This document shows, piece after piece, positions 17,733-26,353 of a stretch of DNA of 55,742 nucleotides; position 1 is the stretch's first letter; every line of letters begins with the position of its first letter. Origin of the DNA: Prevotella sp. (lineage in GTDB: Bacteria; Bacteroidota; Bacteroidia; Bacteroidales; Bacteroidaceae); assembly GCA_017471245.1 (NCBI GenBank), contig JAFUVB010000038.1, forward strand, positions 1-55,742. The letters are read 5' to 3'. The notes below the pieces were generated by a model that worked only from the letters and a program-made list of their open reading frames with translations, made no database searches and was not told the DNA's origin. The position numbers and the translations under genes are program-made.

Positions 17733-17779
17733 ACACTCTCTATACACATGAGAAGTCTATTTACTAAACCCCAAGACTG

Positions 17780-17787
17780 CAAAATTA
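17780..17787 (-). promoter_or_regulatory. Promoter -7 box TAATTTTG
   Basis: The complement of CAAAATTA is TAATTTTG, one base off TAnnTTTG, 48 bp upstream of the sigma start. Confidence 0.45.
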
Positions 17788-17874
17788 CAATAAAAATAAA
17801 ATAAAAGCCTTGGCGAAACCAAGAAAAAGGTCGCCGAGGATGAAAGTCTTAAACTATATAAAGCAATTTCGCAT

Positions 17875-17918
17875 GCACTTTCGAGTCTCCAAAGTGGCAC
17901 TTTCGAGTCTCCAAAGCA
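17875..17918. repeat. 22-bp direct repeat, two units (GCACTTTCGAGTCTCCAAAG)
   Basis: The 20-base word starts at 17875 and again at 17897, 22 bp apart and identical. Its CGAGTCTCCAA part falls in the same register as CGAGTTTTCAA in the array at 47054. It lies in the 377-bp gap between the sigma gene and the type IX secretion operon. Confidence 0.7.
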
Positions 17919-17933
17919 TAAGAGTGCAGCAGC

Positions 17934-18021
17934 AAATCAATTTAATTTGCGCAGTAAATCAATTTAATTTGAAAAACAAATTAATTTAATTTGCACAGTA
18001 AATCAATTTAATTTACTTGAG
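17934..18021. repeat. 22-bp direct repeat, four units (AAATCAATTTAATTTG)
   Basis: Units start at 17934, 17956, 17978 and 18000, each exactly 22 bp apart. The first 16 bases are conserved with one or two changes; the last 6 vary. The word is near-palindromic and very AT-rich. The array ends about 90 bp before the porP start and could be an upstream activator or silencer site read on one face of the helix. No clear promoter box was found between it and porP. Confidence 0.8.
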
Positions 18022-18109
18022 CATAGCGGCTTGGCGGGGAGAGAAAAGCAATGGTTTGGAAGGAGAAAAGCGCAATACAATAAAATTCAAAGTTTCGCGT
18101 TATTAATTC

Positions 18110-19048
18110 GTGTTAAAAAGAATTGCGATATTGATGATGGCTGTCGTGTTCGCCGCAACAGGGGCGAATGCGCAGTATGACGCGTCGCTCAGCCACTACT
18201 GGGAAACGGAGACGGCGTTTAACCCCGCATCTGCCGGAAAACAGGAGAAACTGAACGTGGTGGGTTCCTATCAGATGAGTTTCGTAGGCTTTGAGCATAA
18301 CCCGCGCACCATGTATATTAGTGGTGACATGCCGCTGTATGCCCTGAACAACTATCATGGGGTTGGGCTGAACCTGATGAGCGACCAGATTGGCGTTTTC
18401 ACCCATCAGCGCATTGCAGCGCAGTATGCCCTGAAGAAGAAACTGCTGGGTGGCGTGCTCAGCGTGGGCGTGCAGGTGGGCATGCTCTCTGAGACGATGG
18501 ACGGCAGCAAGCTGGATTTGGAGACCTCCTCCGACCCGGCTTTCGTGACTTCACAGCAGGAGGGAAACTCTGTGGATATCGCTGCGGGAGTGTATTACAC
18601 TCACGGTCGCTGGTATGCCGGTGCCTCTGTCACTCACGTGAATGCACCCTTAGTGGAACTGGGTGAGACAAACGAGCTGCAAGTGGACAGAACGTATTAT
18701 TTTACGGGCGGATACAATATTAAGCTGAGAAATCCGTTCTTATCTATACCAGCCTCTGTGTTGGTGCGTTCCGATGGCGTGGCATGGAGAGCCGACGCTA
18801 CGGGGCGGCTGGTGTATACTCACGATCAGAAACGCCTGTGGGTAGGAGCTTCCTACAGTCCCGGCAACTCGGTCACTGTGCTCATAGGAGGGCGCTTCCA
18901 AGGGTTCAACGTGGGATACAGCTACGAGGCATATACATCGGGCATTAGTCTCGGAAACGGAAGTCATGAGCTGTTCGTGGGCTATCAGGTGGACCTGAAT
19001 CTCTACAAGAAGGGAAGAAACAAGCACCAGAGCGTGAGGATTCTGTGA
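18110..19048 (+). CDS. porP: Type IX secretion system outer-membrane protein PorP/SprF family
   Basis: 312 residues. The start is GTG 18110 (MLKRIAILMMAVVFAATGANAQ), which gives a proper signal peptide; no earlier ATG fits. The protein is beta-rich with the family opening HYWETETAFNPASAGKQ and repeated strands (GVGLNLMSDQIGVFTHQRI). PorP/SprF proteins work with the PorK-PorN ring at the outer membrane. It heads the operon porP-porK-porL-porM-porN. The gap to porK is 111 bp. Confidence 0.88.
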   Translation: MLKRIAILMMAVVFAATGANAQYDASLSHYWETETAFNPASAGKQEKLNVVGSYQMSFVGFEHNPRTMYISGDMPLYALNNYHGVGLNLMSDQIGVFTHQRIAAQYALKKKLLGGVLSVGVQVGMLSETMDGSKLDLETSSDPAFVTSQQEGNSVDIAAGVYYTHGRWYAGASVTHVNAPLVELGETNELQVDRTYYFTGGYNIKLRNPFLSIPASVLVRSDGVAWRADATGRLVYTHDQKRLWVGASYSPGNSVTVLIGGRFQGFNVGYSYEAYTSGISLGNGSHELFVGYQVDLNLYKKGRNKHQSVRIL

Positions 19049-19159
19049 ATTGCCTGATGGGAGAAAGAAGATGGTAGATGAAGATCATGGAGATGGAGGA
19101 AACTTCCATTCTTGAGAATGTTGAATGAGATTATTTTGAAATTGATATACGAAGAAAAT

Positions 19160-20614
19160 ATGAAGAAGTCATTAGTCATATTGGCATGTGCTGTCATGGC
19201 GGTGATGCTTTCGGGCTGTCTCGGAAGCAAGATGGCATCGTCGGTGAGAAGCGGCGGTGAGGTGACCGGTGTGGGAGGCGGAAAGAGCTTTGTGGAACCC
19301 ACGCCCTATGGCATGGCGTTAGTGAAGCGCGGCTATCTGAAAATGGGTATCGAGAACCAGGACAGTCTTTGGGGCTCGCAGGCTCCGGTGAAGGACATCT
19401 CTGTTGACGGCTTCTGGATGGACGAGACGGAGGTGACCAACTCAGAGTATAAACAGTTCGTATACTGGGTTCGCGACTCTATCCTGCGCACCCGCTTGGC
19501 TGATCCCTCCTACGGCGGAGATGAGACCTACATGATTACCGAGGACAAGAACGGCGACCCCGTTGCGCCCCATATCAACTGGAAGAAGGCACTGCCAAGG
19601 AAACCCAACGAGGATGAGGCGCGCGCCATTGAGAGCCTCTATGAGGTGAACCCCGTGACAGGCGAGAAACTGCTCGACTGGCGACAGATGAACTATCGCT
19701 ATGAGGTGTACGACTATACGGCTGCCGCTCTGCGCCGCAACCGCCTGAATCCCGAAGAGCGCAACCTGAACACCGACATCATCGTGGATCCCAATGAGGT
19801 GGTGATGATCTCGAAGGATACTGCCTATATCGACGATGAGGGCAGGATAGTGAGGGAGACCATCGACCGTCCGCTGTCGGGACCGTGGGATTTCCTGAAC
19901 ACATACATCGTGAACATCTATCCCGACACCACGTGCTGGGTGAATGATTTCAAGAATTCTGACAATGAGATGTACATGCGCTTCTATTTCAGCAACCCTG
20001 CCTACAACGACTATCCGGTGGTGGGTGTCACATGGGAGCAGGCTAACGCGTTCTGCGCATGGCGCACCGACTATCTGCTGAAAGGACTTGGTGGCGAGGC
20101 ACGCTACATCCAGCGCTACCGCCTGCCCACAGAGGCTGAATGGGAATATGCCGCCCGCGGCAAGGCAGGTAATGAGTTCCCTTGGGACAATGAGGACATG
20201 AAGAACGAGCGTGGCTGCTTCTATGCCAACTTCAAGCCCGATCGCGGCAACTATACCGAAGACGGCAACCTGATAACGAGCAAGGTGGGCATCTATGGCG
20301 CCAACAGCAACGGACTGTTTGACATGGCAGGCAACGTGGCAGAGTGGACGAGCACCATCTTCACCGAGGCAGGCGTAGAGGCTATGAACGACCTGAACCC
20401 AACGCTTCAGTATAATGCCGCCAAAGAAGATCCCTATAGGCTGAAGAAGAAGAGCGTGAGAGGCGGATCGTGGAAGGATCCTGAAAGCCATATCCGTTCT
20501 GCGTGGCGCTCGTGGGAGTACCAGAACCAGCCCCGATCCTACATAGGTTTCCGCTGCGTGCGCTCGCTTGCTAATTCACAGAGCGTGAAGCAGAAGGGCA
20601 GCAAGAAGAAATAA
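19160..20614 (+). CDS. porK: Type IX secretion system lipoprotein PorK/GldK
   Basis: 484 residues from ATG 19160 (MKKSLVILACAVMAVMLSGC); the lipobox Cys is residue 20. The body is a formylglycine-generating-enzyme-like fold: DGFWMDETEVTNSEYKQFVY near 80, RLPTEAEWEYAARG near 330, DMAGNVAEWT near 395 and RGGSWKDPESHIRSAWRSW near 440. PorK forms the periplasmic ring attached to the outer membrane with PorN. Length fits the GldK/PorK family. Confidence 0.93.
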   Translation: MKKSLVILACAVMAVMLSGCLGSKMASSVRSGGEVTGVGGGKSFVEPTPYGMALVKRGYLKMGIENQDSLWGSQAPVKDISVDGFWMDETEVTNSEYKQFVYWVRDSILRTRLADPSYGGDETYMITEDKNGDPVAPHINWKKALPRKPNEDEARAIESLYEVNPVTGEKLLDWRQMNYRYEVYDYTAAALRRNRLNPEERNLNTDIIVDPNEVVMISKDTAYIDDEGRIVRETIDRPLSGPWDFLNTYIVNIYPDTTCWVNDFKNSDNEMYMRFYFSNPAYNDYPVVGVTWEQANAFCAWRTDYLLKGLGGEARYIQRYRLPTEAEWEYAARGKAGNEFPWDNEDMKNERGCFYANFKPDRGNYTEDGNLITSKVGIYGANSNGLFDMAGNVAEWTSTIFTEAGVEAMNDLNPTLQYNAAKEDPYRLKKKSVRGGSWKDPESHIRSAWRSWEYQNQPRSYIGFRCVRSLANSQSVKQKGSKKK

Positions 20615-20644
20615 TGATACGAAAAAACATAAAATCATTGCACT

Positions 20645-21451
20645 ATGACACAGTATAGCAAACTGAATATCATATACCGCCTGCAAAAGTGGATGGACAG
20701 TGTGCCGGGACAGACATTCCTTAACTATGCATACAGTTGGGGTGCCGCCATCGTGATTCTCGGAACACTCTTCAAACTGACACATATTCCCGGTGCCAAC
20801 TTCTGGCTGTTCTTAGGAATGGGTACCGAGGTGTTCGTATTCTTCCTCTCTGCTTTCGACCGACCGTTTGACAAGACTGCCGACGGCATGGATCTGCCGA
20901 CGCATCTCCGTTTAGACGAGGATGAGGAGAGCGAAGACGAAGAACCGGAGACCGACGAAGGCGTGGAGCCTGTTGTGAGAGGCGGCGTTGCCGGAGGTGG
21001 CACGATTATCATCGGTGGCGGTGTTGCCGCTGCGGCTTCTCCCGGTGTTACGTCGGCTGGGGCTGGCGATGGTTCGGTGGCAGTTGCCGCCATGCCCGGT
21101 GCCGCAGAGGGTTCTGTTCAGCCGCCAGTGATTCCTCCGCTTACTCCCGACATGACCGAGGCAACCAATGCCTATGTGGACGAACTGAAGAAACTCACTG
21201 AAGTGCTTGAGCGCGTATCCGAGCAGAGCCGCCGACTGACAACCGACTCTGAGGAGATGGAGAACCTGAACCGCACGCTCACGGGTATCTGCAAGGTATA
21301 CGAGATGCAGCTGAGGAGTGCCAGCTCACAGATTGGCACCATCGACGAAATCAATGAGCAGACCAAGAAGATGGCACAGCAGATTGAACAGCTGAACAAC
21401 ATCTATGCCCGTATGATCGAGGCTATGACAATGAAGATGAAAGTAGAATAA
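20645..21451 (+). CDS. porL: Type IX secretion system inner-membrane protein PorL/GldL
   Basis: 268 residues. Two N-terminal membrane helices (AAIVILGTLFKLTHIPG and FWLFLGMGTEVFVFFLSAFD) form the motor subunit that uses the proton gradient with PorM. An acidic stretch (about 95-115) and a Gly/Ala/Pro-rich linker (about 117-175) follow. The C-terminus is a coiled coil (EELKKLTEVLERVSEQSRRL-like, about 180-268). The stop shares one base with the porM start. Confidence 0.92.
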   Translation: MTQYSKLNIIYRLQKWMDSVPGQTFLNYAYSWGAAIVILGTLFKLTHIPGANFWLFLGMGTEVFVFFLSAFDRPFDKTADGMDLPTHLRLDEDEESEDEEPETDEGVEPVVRGGVAGGGTIIIGGGVAAAASPGVTSAGAGDGSVAVAAMPGAAEGSVQPPVIPPLTPDMTEATNAYVDELKKLTEVLERVSEQSRRLTTDSEEMENLNRTLTGICKVYEMQLRSASSQIGTIDEINEQTKKMAQQIEQLNNIYARMIEAMTMKMKVE

Positions 21452-23007
21452 TGGCAATCAAGAAAAGACCCGTTTCTCCTCGCCAGAAGATGATCAACCT
21501 GATGTATGTCGTCTTGATGGCAATGCTTGCGCTGAACGTCTCAACGGAAGTGCTGGAGGGATTCTCTCTTGTTGAGGAGAGCATCAACCGCACGACGATG
21601 AACTCGGCGAAGGAGAATCTATCCATATACAATGACTTCGAGTCGCAGATGAAGAAGAATCCGGCAAAGGTGAAGGCTTGGTTCGACAAGGCTACGACGG
21701 TGAAGCGCATGAGCGATTCCATTTATAACCTTGCCCAGGATCTGAAGGTGGCCATTGTGAAGGAGGCCGACGGCAGCGATGGTGACGTGATGAACATCAG
21801 GAACAAGGAAGACCTGGAGGCTGCAAGCCAGGTGATACTGGCTCCCGGAAAGGGGCGCGGACGCGAACTTTATGATGCCATCAACTCTTTCCGCGAGCGC
21901 ATCCTGACAATGGTTTCCGATGCCAAGCAGCGCGAAATCATCAATAGTAATCTCACGACGGAACTCCCGAAACATGCCCATGCCATGGGCAAGAACTGGC
22001 AGGAGTATATGTTTGAGGATATGCCTGTGGCTGCTGCTGTCACCCTTTTGTCAAAACTACAGAGCGATGTGCGCTATGCCGAAGGCGAGGTGCTGCATGC
22101 ACTGGTGTCGAACATCGACGTGAAGGACATCCGAGTGAACAAGCTGGATGCCTTCGTCATACCAGAGAAGACGGTGCTTTATCCCGGCGAGCAGTTTGCA
22201 GCCAATATCGTGATGGCAGCCGTGGATACCACCATGCAGCCTGAAATCTATGTAAACGGAACGAAAATCAATACGAGCAGCGGTCGGTATTCATTCACCG
22301 CAGGAAGCGTTGGCGAGCATTCGTTCAGCGGTTACCTGCTGACAAGGAATGCCGCCGGTGAAACCATCAGGCGCAACTTCTTGCAGAAATACAGTGTGAT
22401 ACCTGCCCCCAACAGTGCCACCGTGGCTGCCGACCTGATGAACGTGCTGTATGCCGGCTATCAGAACCCCATGACAGTGAGTGTGCCGGGTGTTCCCGAC
22501 AATGCGGTCACGGTGTCGATGAGTGGCGGCTCGCTGAGTGCCCGTGGCAGTGGTCATTATGTGGCTGTTCCTTCTACCGTAGGGCAGGATGTGGCATTCA
22601 CGGTGACGGTCAACGACAAGGGTACGGTTCGCAAGATGGCTCCTGTTACGTTCAAAGTGCGCAAGTTGCCCGATCCCACGGCATACATGGTTGTGGGCGA
22701 CAATCGTTTCAAGGGCGGAGGCCTGGCAAAGGCTTCGCTGATGAACCTGTCGGGCATCAAGGCGGCGATTGATGACGGTTTGCTCGACATTGAGTTCAAG
22801 GTGACCGGATTCGAAACCGTATTCTTCGACAATATGGGTAATGCCATGCCGATGGTCAGCAGCGGTGCTTCTTTCTCTGAACGCCAGCGTGACGCATTCC
22901 GCAAACTGTCGCGCAACCGCCGCTTCTACATATCCAGGGTTACGGCAATCGGACCCGACGGTATCACGCGCACGTTGCCCGGTGCCATGGAAATCATCGT
23001 GAAATAG
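21451..23007 (+). CDS. porM: Type IX secretion system protein PorM/GldM
   Basis: 518 residues. One N-terminal inner-membrane helix (MINLMYVVLMAMLALNVS) is followed by a long periplasmic part of helical and beta domains, with typical segments YNDFESQMKKNPAKVKAWFD, EKTVLYPGEQFAANIVMAAV and VRKLPDPTAYMVVGDNRFKG. PorM dimers transmit PorL motor force to the outer-membrane ring. The start codon overlaps the porL stop by one base. Confidence 0.94.
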   Translation: MAIKKRPVSPRQKMINLMYVVLMAMLALNVSTEVLEGFSLVEESINRTTMNSAKENLSIYNDFESQMKKNPAKVKAWFDKATTVKRMSDSIYNLAQDLKVAIVKEADGSDGDVMNIRNKEDLEAASQVILAPGKGRGRELYDAINSFRERILTMVSDAKQREIINSNLTTELPKHAHAMGKNWQEYMFEDMPVAAAVTLLSKLQSDVRYAEGEVLHALVSNIDVKDIRVNKLDAFVIPEKTVLYPGEQFAANIVMAAVDTTMQPEIYVNGTKINTSSGRYSFTAGSVGEHSFSGYLLTRNAAGETIRRNFLQKYSVIPAPNSATVAADLMNVLYAGYQNPMTVSVPGVPDNAVTVSMSGGSLSARGSGHYVAVPSTVGQDVAFTVTVNDKGTVRKMAPVTFKVRKLPDPTAYMVVGDNRFKGGGLAKASLMNLSGIKAAIDDGLLDIEFKVTGFETVFFDNMGNAMPMVSSGASFSERQRDAFRKLSRNRRFYISRVTAIGPDGITRTLPGAMEIIVK

Positions 23008-23104
23008 CAAAGGGCGAGGAGCAGCAGAAAGAATGATAAACGTGCAGCTTCAACAGAAAGAATAGTTTAGTTTCCCCACAAGGAGTTAATATATATAATA
23101 AGGT

Positions 23105-24208
23105 ATGAACAAGAACAGAAGATATTTTGAGAATTCGCGGATGCTGTGGATGGCAAAGCTCATGCTGGTGGTTATGGCCAGTCTGGTGTCGCTTCATTCC
23201 AGCGCACAGCCAGCTGCCCGCCGCCAGGCACAGCAGCAACAGCAGAAGCAGTCGCAAGCCAACAACATGACCACCCGCGCACGAATCATGTTCCCCACAT
23301 CGCAGACAATGTCTGAGGATGTGGTGTGGCGCCGTGACATCTACCGTGAACTGAATCTCGAAGAAGATGCAAATGCAGGATTGTATTATCCCGTGGAGCC
23401 GATGGGACAGCAGATGAACCTCTTCACCTATCTCTTCAAGCTGATGCTCAGCGGACAGGTTAAGGCATACGAGTACAGGCTCGATGGCAATGAGGTGTTC
23501 AACGACTCTGCCCGCGTAAAGCCCAAGGCTTTCATCGATAATTATCACATCTACTACGAGAAGACGGAAAACGGAAGAATCCGCATCGACGACAGTGATA
23601 TTCCATCGCGCGAGGTGAAATCGTATTACATCAAGGAGAGTTCCTATTACGACCAGAAGTCTGCAACCTTCCACACCAAGGTGATTGCCCTTTGTCCGAT
23701 CATGAGCCGTGAGGATGACTTCGGCGACGGTGCCACCAAATATCCGCTCTTCTGGGTGAAATATGAAGACCTGGCACCTTTCCTTGCCAAGCAGACGATT
23801 ATGACCAGCAACCTGAACAATGCCGCCGTGATGAGCATTGACGACTATTTCACGAAGAACATGTATCGCGGAAAGATATACAAGACCAACAATATGCTAG
23901 GGCGCACGCTGGCACAGTATTGCCCCAACGATTCCGCCATGGCAAAGGAGCAGAGACGCATTGAGCAGGAACTGGTGAGTTTCGAGAAAAGCATCTGGGG
24001 CGACAATGCCAAGAAAGACTCTCTCGACAGCATCGCAAAGGCAGCTCCCACCGTAAAGGCAAAGAAAAAGGCGGTGAAGACCAACCGCAGGGCAGCCACC
24101 ACCAAGCAGAAGGAAACAAAGGTGAAGACGAAATCTGCATCCAAATCATCCTCTGGCTCTTCGTCGGGCGGCAGTGCAAGGGTTACGGTTCGTCGCCAAA
24201 GACACTGA
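23105..24208 (+). CDS. porN: Type IX secretion system protein PorN/GldN
   Basis: 367 residues. A signal-like N-terminus (MLVVMASLVSLHSSAQ) and a Gln-rich segment (about 40-55) precede the conserved GldN core (DVVWRRDIYRELNLEEDANA, YPVEPMGQQMNLFTYLFKLM). The last 70 residues are a basic Lys/Ser-rich tail (KAKKKAVKTNRRAATTKQKE). PorN partners PorK in the periplasmic ring. The gap from porM is 97 bp, and porN is the last gene of the core operon. Confidence 0.92.
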   Translation: MNKNRRYFENSRMLWMAKLMLVVMASLVSLHSSAQPAARRQAQQQQQKQSQANNMTTRARIMFPTSQTMSEDVVWRRDIYRELNLEEDANAGLYYPVEPMGQQMNLFTYLFKLMLSGQVKAYEYRLDGNEVFNDSARVKPKAFIDNYHIYYEKTENGRIRIDDSDIPSREVKSYYIKESSYYDQKSATFHTKVIALCPIMSREDDFGDGATKYPLFWVKYEDLAPFLAKQTIMTSNLNNAAVMSIDDYFTKNMYRGKIYKTNNMLGRTLAQYCPNDSAMAKEQRRIEQELVSFEKSIWGDNAKKDSLDSIAKAAPTVKAKKKAVKTNRRAATTKQKETKVKTKSASKSSSGSSSGGSARVTVRRQRH

Positions 24209-24280
24209 TAAACCGAATACATGCGGGTCACCGGGCGTGGTTCGCATATTGTTAGTATAACCATTAAAAAATATGAATAT

Positions 24281-24901
24281 ATGAGAAGGATCATCATGTC
24301 ACTTGTGTGCCTCGCTGCATTCAGCCTTTCAGAAATGCAGGCACAGTCACAGACATTTCGTCTCGGTGTGAAAGGCGGAGTGAATCTTACGGAGTTCTCG
24401 TTCAAGGGAGATGACTTCAATGCCGACAACCGCGCCGGTTTCTTCATCGGTCCCATCATGCACATCAACTTGCCACTCACGGGACTGGGCTTGAATTTCG
24501 CAGGTTTGTATAACCAAAAAGAGGCAAAGGTGAACGGCACGGAGACCATTAAGCACAAATCGTTGGATGTTCCCGTGAACTTGCGCTATGCCATTGGCCT
24601 GTCAGACATGGCAAACGTTTTTGTGGAAGCAGGTCCGCAGATAGCCTTCACCTTGGGCGACCGCGCGCTGAAGTATCACGACAACGACCTGAAAGACGTG
24701 AACTGGCGGTTCAACGACTCAGAGTTCAGTGCCAATATCGGTGGCGGCATCACCATCTCGCATCTTCAGATTGGCATCAACTACAACCTGCCGTTGGGCA
24801 AGACCGGTGAGTTCGAGTGGGACGACGAAGTGGAAAACAAACTGCTCCACACCTCCAGCAAAGCCAAGTCATGGCAGGTGTCGGCAGTGTGGTTCTTCTA
24901 A
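24281..24901 (+). CDS. Outer-membrane beta-barrel protein, PorT-like fold
   Basis: 206 residues from ATG 24281 (MRRIIMSLVCLAAFSLSEMQAQ); the longer frame from 24221 lacks a good signal. The mature protein shows alternating strands (FRLGVKGGVNLTEFSFKGDD, GLGLNFAGLYNQKEAKVNG) and ends in SWQVSAVWFF, with a C-terminal Phe as in outer-membrane barrels. It follows porN by 72 bp and may be cotranscribed. It resembles the small PorT-type barrel family, but a type IX role is only inferred from position. Confidence 0.75.
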   Translation: MRRIIMSLVCLAAFSLSEMQAQSQTFRLGVKGGVNLTEFSFKGDDFNADNRAGFFIGPIMHINLPLTGLGLNFAGLYNQKEAKVNGTETIKHKSLDVPVNLRYAIGLSDMANVFVEAGPQIAFTLGDRALKYHDNDLKDVNWRFNDSEFSANIGGGITISHLQIGINYNLPLGKTGEFEWDDEVENKLLHTSSKAKSWQVSAVWFF

Positions 24902-24935
24902 GCACCATGTAACTCATTCGTTTGATAACATACAA

Positions 24936-25062
24936 AGAGGGTACTTCAATACAGACATTCCTATAGAAACAACGGATTTCACGGATTCTACGGATTTAAG
25001 TCATGCTGATAATCAAGACTTAGATAATCCGTAGAATCCGTGAAATCCGTTGTAGTTTCTTT
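24936..25062. repeat. Dispersed palindromic repeat, perfect 28-bp stem
   Basis: ACAACGGATTTCACGGATTC (arm 24969-24996) is perfectly complementary to 25026-25053. The preceding flank GAGGGTACTTCAA also precedes the copy at 35262. It lies between the convergent genes ending at 24901 and 25104, so it may also end transcription from both sides. Confidence 0.75.
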
Positions 25063-25103
25063 ATGGCACACCTTCTTATTTGTGAGCCAATATATCACTC
25101 TTA

Positions 25104-25430
25104 TCAGATGGGTACACCCAGCTTGGCAGCTTCCTTGGCAGTCTTCTCTGCCTTCTCCTCTGCCTTCTTCAAATCCTTGCGTGCCTTCTCCACGGCATCG
25201 CGGGCCTTGAGGGCATCATTGTGGGCTTTCACCTTCTTCTTGGCCTCTTTTTCGGCTTTCTTTGCTTCCTTGGCGATGGCTTTGGCATCCTTGGCCTGCT
25301 GCTTGGCGGCATCAACACCTTCCACCACCTGACCGTTCTCCTGCTGTGCAGTGATCACGTCCTGAGCATTTACGCTCTGTGCGCTCAGCAGACATGCTGC
25401 CAGTGCACCGGCAAAAATCAGTTTCTTCAT
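25104..25430 (-). CDS. Small secreted Lys/Ala/Glu-rich helical protein
   Basis: 108 residues from ATG 25430 (MKKLIFAGALAACLLSAQSV then NAQD). The mature part is almost wholly Ala, Lys and Glu (AKAIAKEAKKAEKEAKKKVK), predicting a long amphipathic helix or coiled coil in the periplasm. No family was recognised. A promoter box lies at 25476-25483. The reading frame is open further upstream, but the extra part lacks a signal. Confidence 0.65.
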   Translation of the reverse strand: MKKLIFAGALAACLLSAQSVNAQDVITAQQENGQVVEGVDAAKQQAKDAKAIAKEAKKAEKEAKKKVKAHNDALKARDAVEKARKDLKKAEEKAEKTAKEAAKLGVPI

Positions 25431-25475
25431 ATTCTTTTCCTTTACATGATTGATGGTTCTTAGACAATCTTGATG

Positions 25476-25483
25476 CAAAAGTA
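25476..25483 (-). promoter_or_regulatory. Promoter -7 box TACTTTTG
   Basis: The complement of CAAAAGTA, one base off TAnnTTTG, lies 46 bp before the start at 25430. From 25484 to 25735 I see nothing else. Confidence 0.5.
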
Positions 25484-25735
25484 ATGATTTTTATTGAAAA
25501 AGAAAACAATTTGACGTTTTTTTCTGTACAATTGCTGAAATTTATGGCAATCTGTCCGAGCAGCTGCGCACTAACAGCACCGCATGCCGTTGCTGACTTT
25601 TGGCTGAAGAACAGCCGCTGCACGGCTTTTCTCCTGCACATCGAGCGTCCTCTGATAACGGCTCTCATGGTGGGTCCAAACGTCAAGAGTGTCAAGAATT
25701 TTTCTTTCTCCTAAGGTTAAAAAACAAAATTAAGT

Positions 25736-26053
25736 GCACCTGCGCGTAAAACGTTGATTCACAAATAGTTGGAGAAATTTATCCCGCACCCGCTGCGACA
25801 CCCGCTGCGTCACCTGCTGCGTAATATTGTGGACAAGATTTGTAAATATCTTTCGTTGTCCGCTGGCTCTGTTGTTGCTTTCAAGATGCCTGTTGAAGGT
25901 TGGCAGGAAGGAGTAAACGGCGGGGGTGAAATATAAAAATTGTTTACAAATAATGCCCACAATATTACGCAGCAGGTGACGCAGCGGGTGTCGCAGCGGG
26001 TGCGGGATAATTTTTCACAAGCGCTTGTAAGTCAACGGATTATGCGCAGGTGC
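25736..26053. repeat. 318-bp inverted repeat with perfect 54-bp arms
   Basis: The arm at 25779-25832 is the exact reverse complement of 25957-26010. Pairing continues imperfectly outward to 25736 and 26053 (GCACCTGCGC / GCGCAGGTGC) and inward (ATTTGTAAA on both sides). The arm is built of three 12-base words of the type CACCCGCTGCGT. The 124-base centre has no open frame of note. It is GC-richer than the flanks, which suggests a MITE-like or other dispersed element. No target-site duplication was identified. Confidence 0.8.
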
Positions 26054-26130
26054 GGGTAAATGTGTTTTTTATCCATAGGAGAGAGGTGAAAAATGTTTAC
26101 AACGATATGCTTGGCTATGATAGATGTTGC

Positions 26131-26262
26131 GTCAGTTTAGCTTTCGTTCCGTAAAACATACGTTTTCAATGGTCAAAACATACGCTTTTAGTAGTCAAAA
26201 CATACGTTTTTATTCTTTAATACCTATGCTCTCATTCTTCGAAACATACGCTTTCATCTTCT
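26131..26262. repeat. 22-bp-period repeat array, six units, upstream of priA
   Basis: Units start at 26131, 26153, 26175, 26197, 26219 and 26241. AAAACATACG opens the second to fourth (26153, 26175, 26197) and GAAACATACG the sixth. T-rich sequence fills unit positions 11-14 in most units. The array ends about 80 bp before the priA promoter box. Confidence 0.78.
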
Positions 26263-26339
26263 GCCCTGTGCTTTTGCGATGAAAGCATGTTTTGAAACAA
26301 ATATCGGAAGAATCATTCGGTTAATTGTTTTTTTTGTTT

Positions 26340-26347
26340 TACCTTTG
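26340..26347 (+). promoter_or_regulatory. Promoter -7 box TACCTTTG of priA
   Basis: A perfect TAnnTTTG ends only 6 bases before the priA ATG, so transcription should begin at or next to the start codon. Confidence 0.7.
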
Positions 26348-26353
26348 CATTCG

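Noticed and set aside
17934-18021. CRISPR array
   Set aside because: Units are contiguous without unique spacers and no cas genes are present; 22-bp period is too short.
19442-20491. Long open frame opposite porK
   Set aside because: Antisense shadow of a GC-rich, well-conserved gene; no recognisable protein features.
26131-26262. Iterons of a plasmid origin
   Set aside because: No replication initiator gene nearby and the same architecture recurs at several chromosomal loci.
26279-26353. Longer N-terminus for PriA
   Set aside because: The extra 25 codons cross the TACCTTTG promoter box, and PriA proteins normally begin at the Met at 26354.
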